A stretch of 64,000 nucleotides of DNA from Paenibacillus sp. FSL H8-0048 (GCF_038002825.1 NZ_JBBODF010000001.1:5084001-5148000); one strand, 5' to 3'; shown: positions 9,137 to 18,608, counted from the first letter of the stretch. Program-made: numbers and translations. The notes: generated by a model from the letters alone, not told the origin.

Positions 9137-11128
9137 ATGAATAAAAAGGTGCGTCTGAACATCCGTACGAAGCTGATTACTACCTATTTGCTTGTCTTGC
9201 TGGTACCGAGCATCATTATAGGCTGGTTAACCTATCAATCGGCCAGCAGCACCATGGAGGAGCAGCTTACTACTAATGCCCAGGAAAGTGTAATGGCAGT
9301 GAATCAGATCATAAATTCCAATATTCAGTCGAAAATAGATGATATCCTCTATTTTGCCGGACAGCTTCCGGCAGATTCCATTAATAACGAGGCGGCTGGT
9401 CTGACCGCCCCTGAGCTGGAGAGCAGATTAAGGGAGTACGCGGCGCTGCATCCCGATGTGCTTGATATTTATGCCGGAACCAGCAAAGGCAAGAGCATCC
9501 GTGCCGCAGAGCTGGAGCTGCCGGAAGGCTATGATCCCCGCAAGGAAAATACATATATCAATGCGCTTAAGCAAGGCAGCGGTACAGTGATCTCCCCGGT
9601 ATTTCAGACGGTGAAGGGGGAGAGCGCCATTGCGGTATCATCGGTACTGGCGGGCGGAAACGGCGTAGTCAGCCTTGATCTGAATCTGTCTTCCCTTGCC
9701 GATATGACGAAAATCAAGGTCGGACAGGAGGGCTACATTCTGATTATCGACAGCAGCAAGGAATTCCTGGTTCATCCCACAGAAGCAATTGGCGTGGAAT
9801 CCTCGCTTGAGTTCGTGAAGCAAATGTTCGGGAGCGAGGGCGGAAGCTTCGATTATGTATATAAGGATGCACCCAAGAAGATGACCTTCATGGTGAATGA
9901 GCTGACGGGCTGGAGAATCGGGGGCACCATCAGCCTGAATGAGATTACGCAGGCAACCGGCGATATCCGTGAGACGGTCTGGCTGGTCCTCCCTATATCC
10001 GTGCTGCTGGCGCTGGTGCTGGTCTATTTCAATATCGCGTCGATTCTGAAGCCGCTGATCCGCCTGCGCAAGGCAACCGAGCGGATTGCCGGCGGCGACC
10101 TGTCGCAGGATATCGGGGACTTCAGGGGAGATGAGATCGGCCTGCTGGCTGTGAATTTCCGCCAGATGGTGGATAATCTGCGGCAGATGATTATCGGGGT
10201 ACAGACCATGACGGATAAGGTCTCTTTCTCCGCCGAGCAGCTGAGCGCCGGGGCAGAGCAGACGACCAAAGCTATAGAGCATGTTACAGTGGCCATCCAG
10301 GAGGTGGCTGCCGGCACACAGCAGCAGGTGGGCAGTGTACATAAAGGGATGGCAAGCACAGCTGCCACCACATCCGAGGTAGCCCATATCTCGGAGTTCA
10401 TGAAGCAGGTGTCGGGAATGATGGACAAGACCTCGCTGTCGGCTTCGGAGGGCAATGATTCGGTCATCAGCGTAGTCGACAAAATCAACGGTATTCATGA
10501 GACCGTGGAGGAGATGGGTACCGTCATCGATCAGCTGAGTGAGCGGGTCGGACAGATCCAGGGGATTACCGGTGTGATCTCGGGAATCTCGCGGCAGACG
10601 AACCTGCTGGCGCTGAATGCGTCCATAGAAGCGGCCAGAGCCGGTGAACAGGGGCGCGGATTCGCTGTGGTAGCCTCGGAGGTCCGCAAGCTGGCGGAAG
10701 AATCCGGGAAGTCGGCAAGCCTGATCTCCGAACAGGTTGCCTCTATCCATGCAGAGATGATCCGTGCTACGGCATCCATGGAGGAGGCGAAGAGCAAGGT
10801 AATGGACGGCATTATGGCTGTGGATACAACGGGGCGTTCGTTCTCGCGCATCCGCAGGGCAATTAAAGGGGCCGCAGAGACTATAAGCGGGATGAACGAA
10901 GGCGTTCAGACCCTGAGCGCAGAAGCAGACAGTCTGGACCAAGCCATTAGCGAGATCCGCGGCATCACCGAGGCTGCGGCAGGCAGTACCGAGACGATCT
11001 CGGCAGCAGCCCAGCAGCAGCTTGCCTCGGTGGAAGAGATCGCCTCTTCCTCAGCCGACCTGAGCCGCCAAGCCGATGAATTGCAGCAGCTGGTCGGACG
11101 CTTCAAGCTGCACCCGGGTAATCAGTAG
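9137..11128 (+). CDS. Methyl-accepting chemotaxis protein
   Basis: 663 residues. A membrane helix lies at about 13-35 and an extracellular dCache-type sensor to about 275 (LIIDSSKEFLVHPTE is a typical Cache strand pair). A second helix at about 277-300 is followed by HAMP, then a long coiled-coil signalling domain with the hairpin tip around NLLALNASIEAARAGEQGRG. It sits at the cell pole and controls CheA; the ligand is unknown. The start follows a purine-rich run (GAAAGAGAGAAAGAGAGAG) that is an unusually repetitive ribosome-binding region. The gene is monocistronic. Confidence 0.95.
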   Translation: MNKKVRLNIRTKLITTYLLVLLVPSIIIGWLTYQSASSTMEEQLTTNAQESVMAVNQIINSNIQSKIDDILYFAGQLPADSINNEAAGLTAPELESRLREYAALHPDVLDIYAGTSKGKSIRAAELELPEGYDPRKENTYINALKQGSGTVISPVFQTVKGESAIAVSSVLAGGNGVVSLDLNLSSLADMTKIKVGQEGYILIIDSSKEFLVHPTEAIGVESSLEFVKQMFGSEGGSFDYVYKDAPKKMTFMVNELTGWRIGGTISLNEITQATGDIRETVWLVLPISVLLALVLVYFNIASILKPLIRLRKATERIAGGDLSQDIGDFRGDEIGLLAVNFRQMVDNLRQMIIGVQTMTDKVSFSAEQLSAGAEQTTKAIEHVTVAIQEVAAGTQQQVGSVHKGMASTAATTSEVAHISEFMKQVSGMMDKTSLSASEGNDSVISVVDKINGIHETVEEMGTVIDQLSERVGQIQGITGVISGISRQTNLLALNASIEAARAGEQGRGFAVVASEVRKLAEESGKSASLISEQVASIHAEMIRATASMEEAKSKVMDGIMAVDTTGRSFSRIRRAIKGAAETISGMNEGVQTLSAEADSLDQAISEIRGITEAAAGSTETISAAAQQQLASVEEIASSSADLSRQADELQQLVGRFKLHPGNQ

Positions 11129-11256
11129 AGTCTCCAATTTGTACGTGTGAGAATTACTTTTAACTACAAATACAGCTTCATCCCTCTTTTCTTTTACCTC
11201 ACTTTGCAAGTATACTGATAAGCAACAATACGGGGTGATGAAGGGGAGAAGCGTTC

Positions 11257-12069
11257 ATGGCAGAGCAATTGAAGGGCATTACCGTAGCCCTGGCCGGTCC
11301 GCGTAAAGCGGAAGATATGGCTAAGCTGGTAGAGAATATGGGAGGAACCGCGCTGCACCGTCCCGCTCAAGGGACTACCTTTCTGGATGATGCCGCTCTG
11401 CGTGAGGGGCTGATTGCCTGGACGGAGCAGCCGCCGGATCTGGCTATTCTGACTACCGGTATGGGGCTGGACGCATTGTTCGAGACGGCTGCGAAGCTTG
11501 CGCTTGCGGACCGCTTCCTGGAGGTTCTCTCTGGCTCGCCTGTTGCTGCCCGTGGCTATAAGACAGTGAATGCCCTGAAGAAGCGCGGGCTTGAGCCGGT
11601 CGTGCGTGACGATGACGGCAGCTCGGCCGGACTGATTCGCGGCCTGCAGGAATATGATCTGCAGGGCAAGCGCGTCATGCTTCAGCTGCACGGGGAGACC
11701 GCCCCGCAGCTGGTCGGATGGCTGGAGCAGGCAGGCGCAGCTGTAAGCTGTGTGCAGCCTTACCGGTATACTCAGCCGGAGCCTGGAGCGCTGGAGCTGC
11801 TGCTTACAGAGATCACCGAAGGGCAGGTGGATGCGGTGGCATTCACAAGTGCGCCGCAATTCCGCTTTCTGGCACAGCATGCGAGGGAGCAGGGGCGGCT
11901 TGCGGAGCTGGTGCAGGCTTTTGAAGACAAGGTACTGGCGGTATCTGTCGGCCGTATGACCTCGGAGGCCCTGAAGGAAGAGGGCGTGAAGCGGATCGTC
12001 ATGCCGGAGCACGAGCGGATGGGCAGCATGTTTGTTACCCTGGGCCGCTATATTGCAGCTACCCGCTAG
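11257..12069 (+). CDS. Uroporphyrinogen-III synthase family protein
   Basis: 270 residues. The two-lobed HemD fold is recognisable from the opening ITVALAGPRKAEDMAKLVENMGG, the central SPVAARGYKTVNALKKRG and the late segment VDAVAFTSAPQFRFLAQHA. The family cyclises hydroxymethylbilane with inversion of ring D in heme and cobalamin synthesis. It lies apart from any hem operon, so it may be a second, specialised copy. GGGGTGATGAAGGGGAGA precedes the ATG. Confidence 0.82.
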   Translation: MAEQLKGITVALAGPRKAEDMAKLVENMGGTALHRPAQGTTFLDDAALREGLIAWTEQPPDLAILTTGMGLDALFETAAKLALADRFLEVLSGSPVAARGYKTVNALKKRGLEPVVRDDDGSSAGLIRGLQEYDLQGKRVMLQLHGETAPQLVGWLEQAGAAVSCVQPYRYTQPEPGALELLLTEITEGQVDAVAFTSAPQFRFLAQHAREQGRLAELVQAFEDKVLAVSVGRMTSEALKEEGVKRIVMPEHERMGSMFVTLGRYIAATR

Positions 12070-12129
12070 CAGCGGAAGTTCAATTACAACTACAACTACA
12101 AATACAGAGAGATATGGAGGAGGAGACCT

Positions 12130-12762
12130 ATGGATAAGAGAAAATGCCTGTTGTTAGGCGATTACACACACCCCCGGTTTCACCCGTTGCAGGGTGTGGA
12201 CAAGCAGGTCAGTGAAATTCTGAATGAGCTTCTGACCGTGCAATGCTCGGAGAACAAGAAGCTGATGCTGAGCGAGCATTTGTCCGGATATGATCTGTGC
12301 ATCGCATATAATGAATTGTGGAATGAAACCGTATCTCCACAGCAGACTGCAGGTCTGCTGAGTTATGTCAGCGGAGGAGGCGGTCTGATCGTCCTGCACA
12401 CCGGGGTATCCCTGGCGAAGCGATATGAGCTGGCCCAGCTGATCGGTGCCAGATTCACCGGCCACCCGGCCTATACTCCGCTTCAGTTCAAGGTACAGGA
12501 GCATGATATTACCGAAGGCATCGAAGACTTCCAGCTCGATGAAGAGCCGTACCGGTTCGAGTTCGATCCGTTCACCGAGAAGCAGATTCTGCTCGAATAC
12601 GAGGCGGACGGGGAGATGCTGCCTGCGGCCTGGTGCCACAGCTATGGCCTCGGGCGGGTGGTCTATCTGATGCCCGGCCATCATGAGCCGTCATTCCGGC
12701 ATCCGGCTATCCGCCAGCTGATTCTGCGGGCAGCCACCTGGGCGGCGCGTATCCCCAGATAA
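12130..12762 (+). CDS. ThuA-domain protein (trehalose-utilisation-like, glutamine amidotransferase fold)
   Basis: 210 residues. LLGDYTHPRFHPL at the N-terminus, GGGLIVLHTG near residue 80 and the C-terminal YGLGRVVYLMPGHHEPSF block are ThuA-domain features. ThuA proteins have been linked to keto-sugar metabolism, but this one has no sugar genes nearby and its reaction is unknown. GGAGGAGGAGA lies before the ATG, and the gene ends at a terminator. Confidence 0.8.
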   Translation: MDKRKCLLLGDYTHPRFHPLQGVDKQVSEILNELLTVQCSENKKLMLSEHLSGYDLCIAYNELWNETVSPQQTAGLLSYVSGGGGLIVLHTGVSLAKRYELAQLIGARFTGHPAYTPLQFKVQEHDITEGIEDFQLDEEPYRFEFDPFTEKQILLEYEADGEMLPAAWCHSYGLGRVVYLMPGHHEPSFRHPAIRQLILRAATWAARIPR

Positions 12763-12792
12763 TCAGCCAATAATCGGCAATACCCGAAGCTA

Positions 12793-12817
12793 AGCCCCAC
12801 TTTTGTGGGGTTATTTT
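12793..12817 (+). terminator. Terminator after the ThuA gene
   Basis: CCCCAC-TTTT-GTGGGG is followed by TTATTTT. Confidence 0.85.
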
Positions 12818-12879
12818 GTGAAATGGCGGGCGAAGGGGTATACTTTATCCATAACTGCAATCTTTGGGAGGGAAGTACC

Positions 12880-13227
12880 ATGAGTGATCTGTTGAAGAAA
12901 GCTATCTCATTAGGCGTAGGCCTCACCATTGTCAGCAAGGAAAAGGTTGAAAAGGTCGTAGACGAGCTTGTGAAGCGGGGCGAGCTGGCCCCGTCGGAAT
13001 CCAAGGCTCTGGTGGACCGGCTGGTAGAGCGCGGAGATGAAGAACGGGGTGCGTTCAAGTCTGCCGTGCAGGAGCAGGTTCAGCGGGTACTGAAGGAGCT
13101 TAAGGTACCTGTGCAGGAGGATATCACTAGGCTGGAGTCGCGCATTGCCCAGCTTGAGGGCCGTGTTGCCGAGCTGGAAGGCAAGTCACCCCAGGAGACC
13201 ACCGTGCCGGAACAGCGTACGGAATAA
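12880..13227 (+). CDS. Phasin-like coiled-coil protein
   Basis: 115 residues from the ATG at 12880, with GGGAGGGAAG upstream. The first 30 residues are a weakly hydrophobic helix. The rest is heptad-patterned and charged, ending in a coiled coil (LESRIAQLEGRVAELEG). It resembles the polyhydroxyalkanoate granule phasin/regulator family in layout, but no PHA genes are nearby. Its TAA is directly abutted by the ATG of the ABC1 kinase gene, so the two are translated together and probably act together. Confidence 0.75.
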   Translation: MSDLLKKAISLGVGLTIVSKEKVEKVVDELVKRGELAPSESKALVDRLVERGDEERGAFKSAVQEQVQRVLKELKVPVQEDITRLESRIAQLEGRVAELEGKSPQETTVPEQRTE

Positions 13228-14898
13228 ATGGCTGTCCGCATAAGGCATGCCGGACGTTACCGGGCAATCGCCATGGCGCTTATGCGTCATGGCTTCGGCT
13301 ATATGGTGGAGGAACTGGGCCTCTACCATCTTCTGTCGCTTCCCCGCCGGATCATCACACAGGAGGTTCATGAAAGTGTGACCCTTGCTGAACGGGTCCG
13401 CAGGGTGCTGGAGGAGCTGGGGCCGACCTTCGTCAAATTGGGCCAGCTTGCCAGTACGCGCTCCGATCTGCTGCCTGATGCGATTATTCAGGAGCTGGTG
13501 AAGCTGCAGGACAATGTGCCGCCGTTCTCAGCCGAGACGGCCCGCAATATTCTGCAGCAGGAGCTGGATCAGCCCATTGATGCGGTCTTCGAATATTTCG
13601 AGAACAATCCGCTCGCTGCCGCCTCCATCGGCCAGGTGCACCGGGCTGTGCTGCATGGCGGGCAGAGTGTAGCGGTCAAAATACAACGTCCAGGCGTCAT
13701 GCGGACGATGAGCAGGGATCTTGAGATTCTATCGGATCTAAGCCAGCTCGCCGAGCGCAAGATGGATTGGGCCAGGCAATACGGGTTAGCCCGGATGGTC
13801 GAGGAATTCTCACGGGCTCTGATGGCGGAGCTGGATTACGCCCAGGAAGGGCGCAATGCCGAACGTATATCCGGGCAGGTGTCCGCTCATGATAACATAT
13901 ATATTCCGGCCATCTACTGGGACTTCAGCTCCACCAGGGTTCTGACCATGGAGTATATGGAAGGGATTACACTGAACCGCAAGGACGAGCTGGTGAATTC
14001 GGGCATGAAGCTTAAGACCATTGCCCAGCAGTTTGTGGAGATGATGCTGAACCAGATTTTTATTCATGGCTTCTTTCACGCCGACCCGCATCCGGGCAAT
14101 GTCATGGTGCTGGAGGACGGAAAGCTGGCTCTGATCGACTTTGGAATGGTCGGGCGGCTTAGCGAGGATATGAAGGATGGCCTGTCCGCGCTGGTGATTG
14201 CACTCATGCGGAAGAATACGGACTCGATGGTACGGGCCATTCTGCGTCTGGGAGTGATTCCGGAGGAGGCTGACCGGATGGCGCTGCACGAGGATATGGA
14301 CCGGCTGCGCGAGCAGTATTATGATATCCCGTTCAAGCAGGTCAGCATCGGCAAGGCGCTGAATGATCTGTTCAGCATTGCCCGCAAGCACCGGCTGATC
14401 ATTCCGCCGGATCTGGCGCTGCTGGGCAAGACAATGCTGACCCTGGAGGGCATGGTTGCCAGCCTGGACCCGGCCTTCAGCATTATGCAGATGGCCGAGC
14501 CGTTCGGCAGGCAACTGATCAAGCAGCGCTTCAGCGGAAGCCGCCTGCAGCGCAAGCTGCTGGGCGGAGTAGCTGATCTTGCCGAGAGTCTGGTTGAGCT
14601 TCCCGCCCAGGCCCGGCAGCTCTCCTCGCTGATCAGCAAGGGGAAGCTGAAGGTAGAGATCGGGGTACCCGAGCTGCAGGACCTGGAGCATAAGTTCAGC
14701 CGGATCGGCAACCGCCTCTCCTTCAGTATCGTGCTGCTGGCCTTCAGCATTATCATGGCCGGACTGATTGTCGCCTCCTCCCTGCGCGGCGAGCCGTCGC
14801 TGCTCTGGGACTTTCCGATTGTCGAGATCGGTTCGGTTATCGCTCTGCTGATGATTCTGTGGCTGCTGTTCTCCATCTTCAAATCGGGCAGATTCTAG
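13228..14898 (+). CDS. ABC1/UbiB-family atypical kinase
   Basis: 556 residues. The hallmarks of the ABC1 (AarF/UbiB/COQ8) family are present: the KxGQ block TFVKLGQLASTRSD, the alanine-rich loop AAASIGQVHRA replacing the P-loop, the lysine of VAVKIQRPG, the catalytic HADPHPGN and the LIDFG motif. Two membrane helices sit at the C-terminus (about 500-550). Family members are membrane-associated ATPases/kinases linked to isoprenoid quinone lipids; the Bacillota role is not settled. Confidence 0.93.
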   Translation: MAVRIRHAGRYRAIAMALMRHGFGYMVEELGLYHLLSLPRRIITQEVHESVTLAERVRRVLEELGPTFVKLGQLASTRSDLLPDAIIQELVKLQDNVPPFSAETARNILQQELDQPIDAVFEYFENNPLAAASIGQVHRAVLHGGQSVAVKIQRPGVMRTMSRDLEILSDLSQLAERKMDWARQYGLARMVEEFSRALMAELDYAQEGRNAERISGQVSAHDNIYIPAIYWDFSSTRVLTMEYMEGITLNRKDELVNSGMKLKTIAQQFVEMMLNQIFIHGFFHADPHPGNVMVLEDGKLALIDFGMVGRLSEDMKDGLSALVIALMRKNTDSMVRAILRLGVIPEEADRMALHEDMDRLREQYYDIPFKQVSIGKALNDLFSIARKHRLIIPPDLALLGKTMLTLEGMVASLDPAFSIMQMAEPFGRQLIKQRFSGSRLQRKLLGGVADLAESLVELPAQARQLSSLISKGKLKVEIGVPELQDLEHKFSRIGNRLSFSIVLLAFSIIMAGLIVASSLRGEPSLLWDFPIVEIGSVIALLMILWLLFSIFKSGRF

Positions 14899-15198
14899 CC
14901 GGAAGAGCCGGATAAATAATTATTCTTTGCCGGATGCACACAAAGGCTGCACAATCAAGTACAATATTAAGATAACTTGCCACAATTAAAGTGTAATGGA
15001 ACGCAAATGGAGTGCCGTCTGAACGTCCGGTGGATCGCTGCTGCGCCGTATAACCGAACGTTCGACCGCTGCCTTGCGGGCCCATGGGACGGAAGGGCTC
15101 CGGTGACGGGGTGCTTCCGCTTTGTTTTGAAACGATAAGAATGTGAATATAAGTTATGGACTGACAGGATGGAATGAAAATTTAGGGAAATTAGTGAG
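14899..15198 (+). other. Intergenic leader before the RNA helicase, no gene seen
   Basis: 300 bp without a plausible ORF. It is likely to hold the helicase promoter and a long 5' leader, as is common for cold-inducible DEAD-box helicases. I see short GC-rich inverted segments (for example around 15085-15115) but no recognisable riboswitch. Confidence 0.4.
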
Positions 15199-15207
15199 GT
15201 GGAGCAA

Positions 15208-17127
15208 TTGCCGGGTTTTAAAGATTTAGGAGTATCAGAAGTGCTGATCGATCTGCTCAAGGGGCAGGGTATCGTGAAGCCGACGCCGGTGCAGGAAGAG
15301 GCGATTCCGCCGCTGGTGCAGGGTCTGGATGTCATTGCGCGGGCGAAGACTGGAACGGGGAAGACGCTGGCTTTTCTGCTGCCGATTATGGACAAGATCC
15401 GGGTCGAGGCCGCTTATCCGCAGGCGCTGATTCTTGCGCCGACGCGTGAGCTGGCGCTGCAGATTACCGAAGAGGCGCGTAAGCTAGCCCGTCATACAGG
15501 CGTGAAGATTCTGGCGGTCTACGGCGGCCAGGATGTGGAGAAGCAGCTGCGTAAGCTGGAAGGCGGCAGACATCTGATCATCGGTACGCCGGGACGGCTG
15601 CTGGATCACCTGCGCCGGGAGACCCTGGACCTCAGCGGCGTGAAGATGCTGGTGCTGGATGAAGCGGACCAGATGCTGCATATGGGCTTCCTGGAGGATG
15701 TGGAGACGATCATCACGGCGGTGCCTTACCGCCGTCAGACGATGCTGTTCTCTGCGACGATGCCGGACCCGATCAAGCGGCTGGCAGCAAACTATATGAA
15801 GGAGCCGCTGGATGTCATTATTAAGAGCGGCTCGCCGATCCCTCTGGACAATATCCGCCAGCAGGTGGTGGAATGCTCGGACCGCAATAAGGAAGAGGCA
15901 CTGATCTCCCTGATCGAGCGCGACCGCCCTTATCTGGCGATCATCTTCTGCCGCACGAAGCGCCGGGCCATCAAGCTGAACGAGGCGCTGCAGGCGGCCG
16001 GTTATGAAAGCGACGAGCTGCATGGCGATCTGTCGCAGGGCAAGCGCGAAGCTGTCATGAAGCGGTTCCGTGACGCCAAGCTGCAATTGCTGGTGGCTAC
16101 GGATGTGGCGGCACGCGGCCTGGACGTTGAAGGGGTCACCCATATCTTCAACTATGATCTTCCGCTGGATGCGGACAGCTATATTCACCGGATTGGCCGC
16201 ACGGGCCGCGCCGGAGGCAAAGGCCTCGCGATCACGTTCGCTTCGCCGCGCGAGCGCGACGGGCTCGCACTGATCGAGCACGGCATCTCCCAGCGGCTGG
16301 ACCGCCGCCGGTACGAGAAGGATGAATTCGGCGTAGGCGAATTCACCTCGGTCCAAGGCGGCGGCTCGCCGCGCGGGCGGCAGAGCGCTGCGCCTGAAGC
16401 GGCGCGCGCCGGCCGTGGCGGCCGCGGGCAGGGCCGCAGCGGCGGTGCGCCGCGCGGCGAAGCCGCAGGGCGTCCGGGCGGGCGCGGACGCAGCGGCAAG
16501 GACGCAGGCGGCTGGGGCGCGCCTGCGGAAGGCGGCGGCCGCAGCCGGAAGGACGCGGCCGGAGGCGGCAAGCGCAGCGCGTACAGCGCGGCTGCGGCGC
16601 CGAAGGGCGACTCCGCCGGGCAAGGCGCGGCGAAGAAGCCGAGACCTGGCGGCGGCTACGGCGCCTTCGCCAGCGGCGTCGACAGCGCAGCAGCCAGCGG
16701 CTATGCTGCGGGTGCAGGTGCAGGTGCCGCCGGCGGGCGCGGCGGCAAGGGCGGCGCTACGCGGGGCGGAGCCGCGAGAGGCAACGCCTCCCAGGGCGGG
16801 CCGAGCAGCGGCTACAGCACCAACGTATCGCGGGGCGCGGAAGCCGGGGGCTTCAGCTACGGCGCTTCGAAGGGTGCCGGCTCCGGTGCCGGATATAATC
16901 CCGGCGGCGCGAAGTCGAGCCCGAAATTCCGGGCGCATGTAGCGCGCAGCAACGATGCCGGGGGCTATAACGCCTCCGCTCCCAAGGGCGGCTCACGAGG
17001 CAGCTCCAAGGGCGGTAAAGGCGGCTTCAGCTCAGGCGGACGCAGCAGCGGCGGGAATTCATCGCGCGGCGGGCGCAGCGGCGGCTCCGGCGGCGGTTCA
17101 CGCGGCGGACGCGGCTCCTCCAGATAA
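15208..17127 (+). CDS. DEAD-box ATP-dependent RNA helicase with a long Gly/Ala/Arg/Ser-rich tail
   Basis: 639 residues from the TTG at 15208, chosen because GAGGTGG at 15196-15202 fits it. A GTG at 15199 lies inside that ribosome site. The core (1-380) has ARAKTGTGKT, PTRELALQ, TPGRLLDHLRR, VLDEADQML, SAT, and the C-terminal helicase motifs ARGLDVEGVTH and HRIGRTGRAGG. The remaining 250 residues or so are nearly all Gly, Ala, Ser, Arg and Lys with RGG and SGG repeats, and the DNA becomes much more GC-rich there. CshA-type helicases remodel RNA in ribosome assembly and decay; the tail is far longer than usual. Confidence 0.93.
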   Translation: MPGFKDLGVSEVLIDLLKGQGIVKPTPVQEEAIPPLVQGLDVIARAKTGTGKTLAFLLPIMDKIRVEAAYPQALILAPTRELALQITEEARKLARHTGVKILAVYGGQDVEKQLRKLEGGRHLIIGTPGRLLDHLRRETLDLSGVKMLVLDEADQMLHMGFLEDVETIITAVPYRRQTMLFSATMPDPIKRLAANYMKEPLDVIIKSGSPIPLDNIRQQVVECSDRNKEEALISLIERDRPYLAIIFCRTKRRAIKLNEALQAAGYESDELHGDLSQGKREAVMKRFRDAKLQLLVATDVAARGLDVEGVTHIFNYDLPLDADSYIHRIGRTGRAGGKGLAITFASPRERDGLALIEHGISQRLDRRRYEKDEFGVGEFTSVQGGGSPRGRQSAAPEAARAGRGGRGQGRSGGAPRGEAAGRPGGRGRSGKDAGGWGAPAEGGGRSRKDAAGGGKRSAYSAAAAPKGDSAGQGAAKKPRPGGGYGAFASGVDSAAASGYAAGAGAGAAGGRGGKGGATRGGAARGNASQGGPSSGYSTNVSRGAEAGGFSYGASKGAGSGAGYNPGGAKSSPKFRAHVARSNDAGGYNASAPKGGSRGSSKGGKGGFSSGGRSSGGNSSRGGRSGGSGGGSRGGRGSSR

Positions 17128-17156
17128 AGGCGCTTTACATGCATAGCTAATCCTTG

Positions 17157-17210
17157 TTACCATAGGGCCGTTGGCGTAACAGCCAATGATTCTATGGTAA
17201 TATTTATTTA
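17157..17210 (+). terminator. Probable terminator after the helicase
   Basis: TTACCATAG pairs with CTATGGTAA, with an inner GTTGGC/GCCAAT stem, followed by TATTTATTT. Confidence 0.7.
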
Positions 17211-17371
17211 CTGAAACCTTTTGGCTATCGGGCCTGTCTAATAGATACCGCGGGAAACATTCGGGTACAAGTATAGAGAGATATAGAATGTAACCTGCAC
17301 TTTTGGATCAGGCGGGGTTCTGCCGCATTCAAGAGTGCGAGGGTACACAACGTTTAGGAGGATTACACAGT

Positions 17372-18205
17372 ATGTCCAAAACCGCCAAAATTGTCATTCT
17401 GCTCATCGTCGTCATTGCGGTCGGCTGGGGAATAGGGAAGTATACAGCCCCCTCCGCTTCCCCGGAGAACGGGACCAATATAAACACAGGTACAGATCTG
17501 GGAGCCGAGGGGCCGGATGCAGCGCCTGAAGCTTCGGCAGTGCCGGAGCCTACGGATCAGCCCGCTCCTGGCGCTTCAGGCAATGGTACTTCCGGGAACA
17601 ACGCTGCGGAGATGGTCGTAGCCGAGCCCGAGAGCATCGCGGTCATGGTCAATAAGCAGTACAGCCTGCCTGATAAATATAAGCCTTCCGATCTGGTCTA
17701 CCCGGATGTTCCTTTTATTTTCTCGGAAAAGATTGAGAAGCGCATGCTGCGGCGTGAAGCGGCTACGGCGCTGGAGGAGATGTTCGCAGGGGCGAAGGCG
17801 GACGGGGTCTATCTGGCCGGTGTATCCGGCTACCGTTCGGAATCGACCCAGAAAAGGCTGTTCAATAACTATGTCGCCAGAGACGGTGAAGAGAAGGCCC
17901 GCACCTACAGTGCCATGCCGGGACACAGCGAGCATCAGACGGGACTGGCCATTGACCTGTCCGGCAGAGACGGCAAATGTGCAGCCGAGAGCTGCTTTGC
18001 AGGGACGAAGGAAGCAGAGTGGCTTGCCGCCCATGCCGCTGAATACGGCTATATCATCCGGTTCCTTGAGGGCAAGGAGGCCATTACCGGGTACAAATAC
18101 GAGCCTTGGCATGTCCGTTATGTAGGCAAGGAGATAGCCGCTTCTATCGCCGAAAGAGGGATCACACTCGAAGAATATTATGACGCCGTCCCGGTGTCGA
18201 ATTAA
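17372..18205 (+). CDS. D-alanyl-D-alanine carboxypeptidase, VanY family (M15B)
   Basis: 277 residues from the ATG at 17372, with AGGAGG at 17356-17361. An N-terminal membrane anchor (about 5-22) is followed by a 90-residue Pro/Ala/Glu-rich linker and the peptidase domain. The zinc and catalytic motifs are SGYRS, MPGHSEHQTGLAIDL (SxHxxGxAxD) and EPWHVRYVG (ExWH). It trims terminal D-Ala from peptidoglycan stem peptides outside the cell. No van resistance genes accompany it, so a wall-remodelling role is more likely than glycopeptide resistance. Confidence 0.92.
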   Translation: MSKTAKIVILLIVVIAVGWGIGKYTAPSASPENGTNINTGTDLGAEGPDAAPEASAVPEPTDQPAPGASGNGTSGNNAAEMVVAEPESIAVMVNKQYSLPDKYKPSDLVYPDVPFIFSEKIEKRMLRREAATALEEMFAGAKADGVYLAGVSGYRSESTQKRLFNNYVARDGEEKARTYSAMPGHSEHQTGLAIDLSGRDGKCAAESCFAGTKEAEWLAAHAAEYGYIIRFLEGKEAITGYKYEPWHVRYVGKEIAASIAERGITLEEYYDAVPVSN

Positions 18206-18225
18206 ACCCGCACTATAATCTAGGC

Positions 18226-18250
18226 GGTCCCGCGATTTGCGGGGCCTTTT
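18226..18250 (+). terminator. Terminator after the VanY gene
   Basis: GGTCCCGC and GCGGGGCC pair (one G-U), followed by TTTT. Confidence 0.8.
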
Positions 18251-18600
18251 GTGTGTCTGGGCAGCGGGCGGTGGCTTGTCACCAGTATCTGTCCTTCCAT
18301 TCAGGAAATAAGTGGATTTCATCCAGCTGCTGCGGCGCGATTGAGCTATCCTCCGGCAGCAGTTGGATAATGAGCACTTAATTAATCAATATTCAGCAAA
18401 AGTAGTCAAACGCCACCAATTAGATGCTGTTTATCCACTTGCTTCCTGACAATCCGCTGAAACCGGGAAAATAAGATACGTTTATCCACTTGCATGCCTT
18501 GCATGCTGCTGAAGCGGGCGGAGACTCGTTCGTGAACGGTGGTTCACCCCCGGGAACGCTGGTTAAGTAGTGGGAAACCGCACACTATGAAATGGGAGGC
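18251..18600. other. Gene-free spacer with short dispersed repeats
   Basis: No ORF with a ribosome site. It contains CAGCTGCTG and CAGCAG segments, GTTTATCCACTTG twice (about 18429 and 18480), and at 18473-18491 the reverse complement (18 of 19 bases) of a motif at 28823-28841. This suggests a third dispersed repeat family. Confidence 0.5.
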
Positions 18601-18608
18601 GTTTCTTG

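Noticed and set aside
15484..16938. A 484-residue antisense ORF under the helicase gene.
   Set aside because: Composition mirrors the GC-rich sense strand; no start signal and no recognisable domain. It is a shadow of the Gly/Arg-rich coding sequence.
17303..17371. Longer VanY protein from a TTG at 17303.
   Set aside because: No ribosome site; the ATG at 17372 has AGGAGG and gives a proper membrane anchor at the N-terminus.
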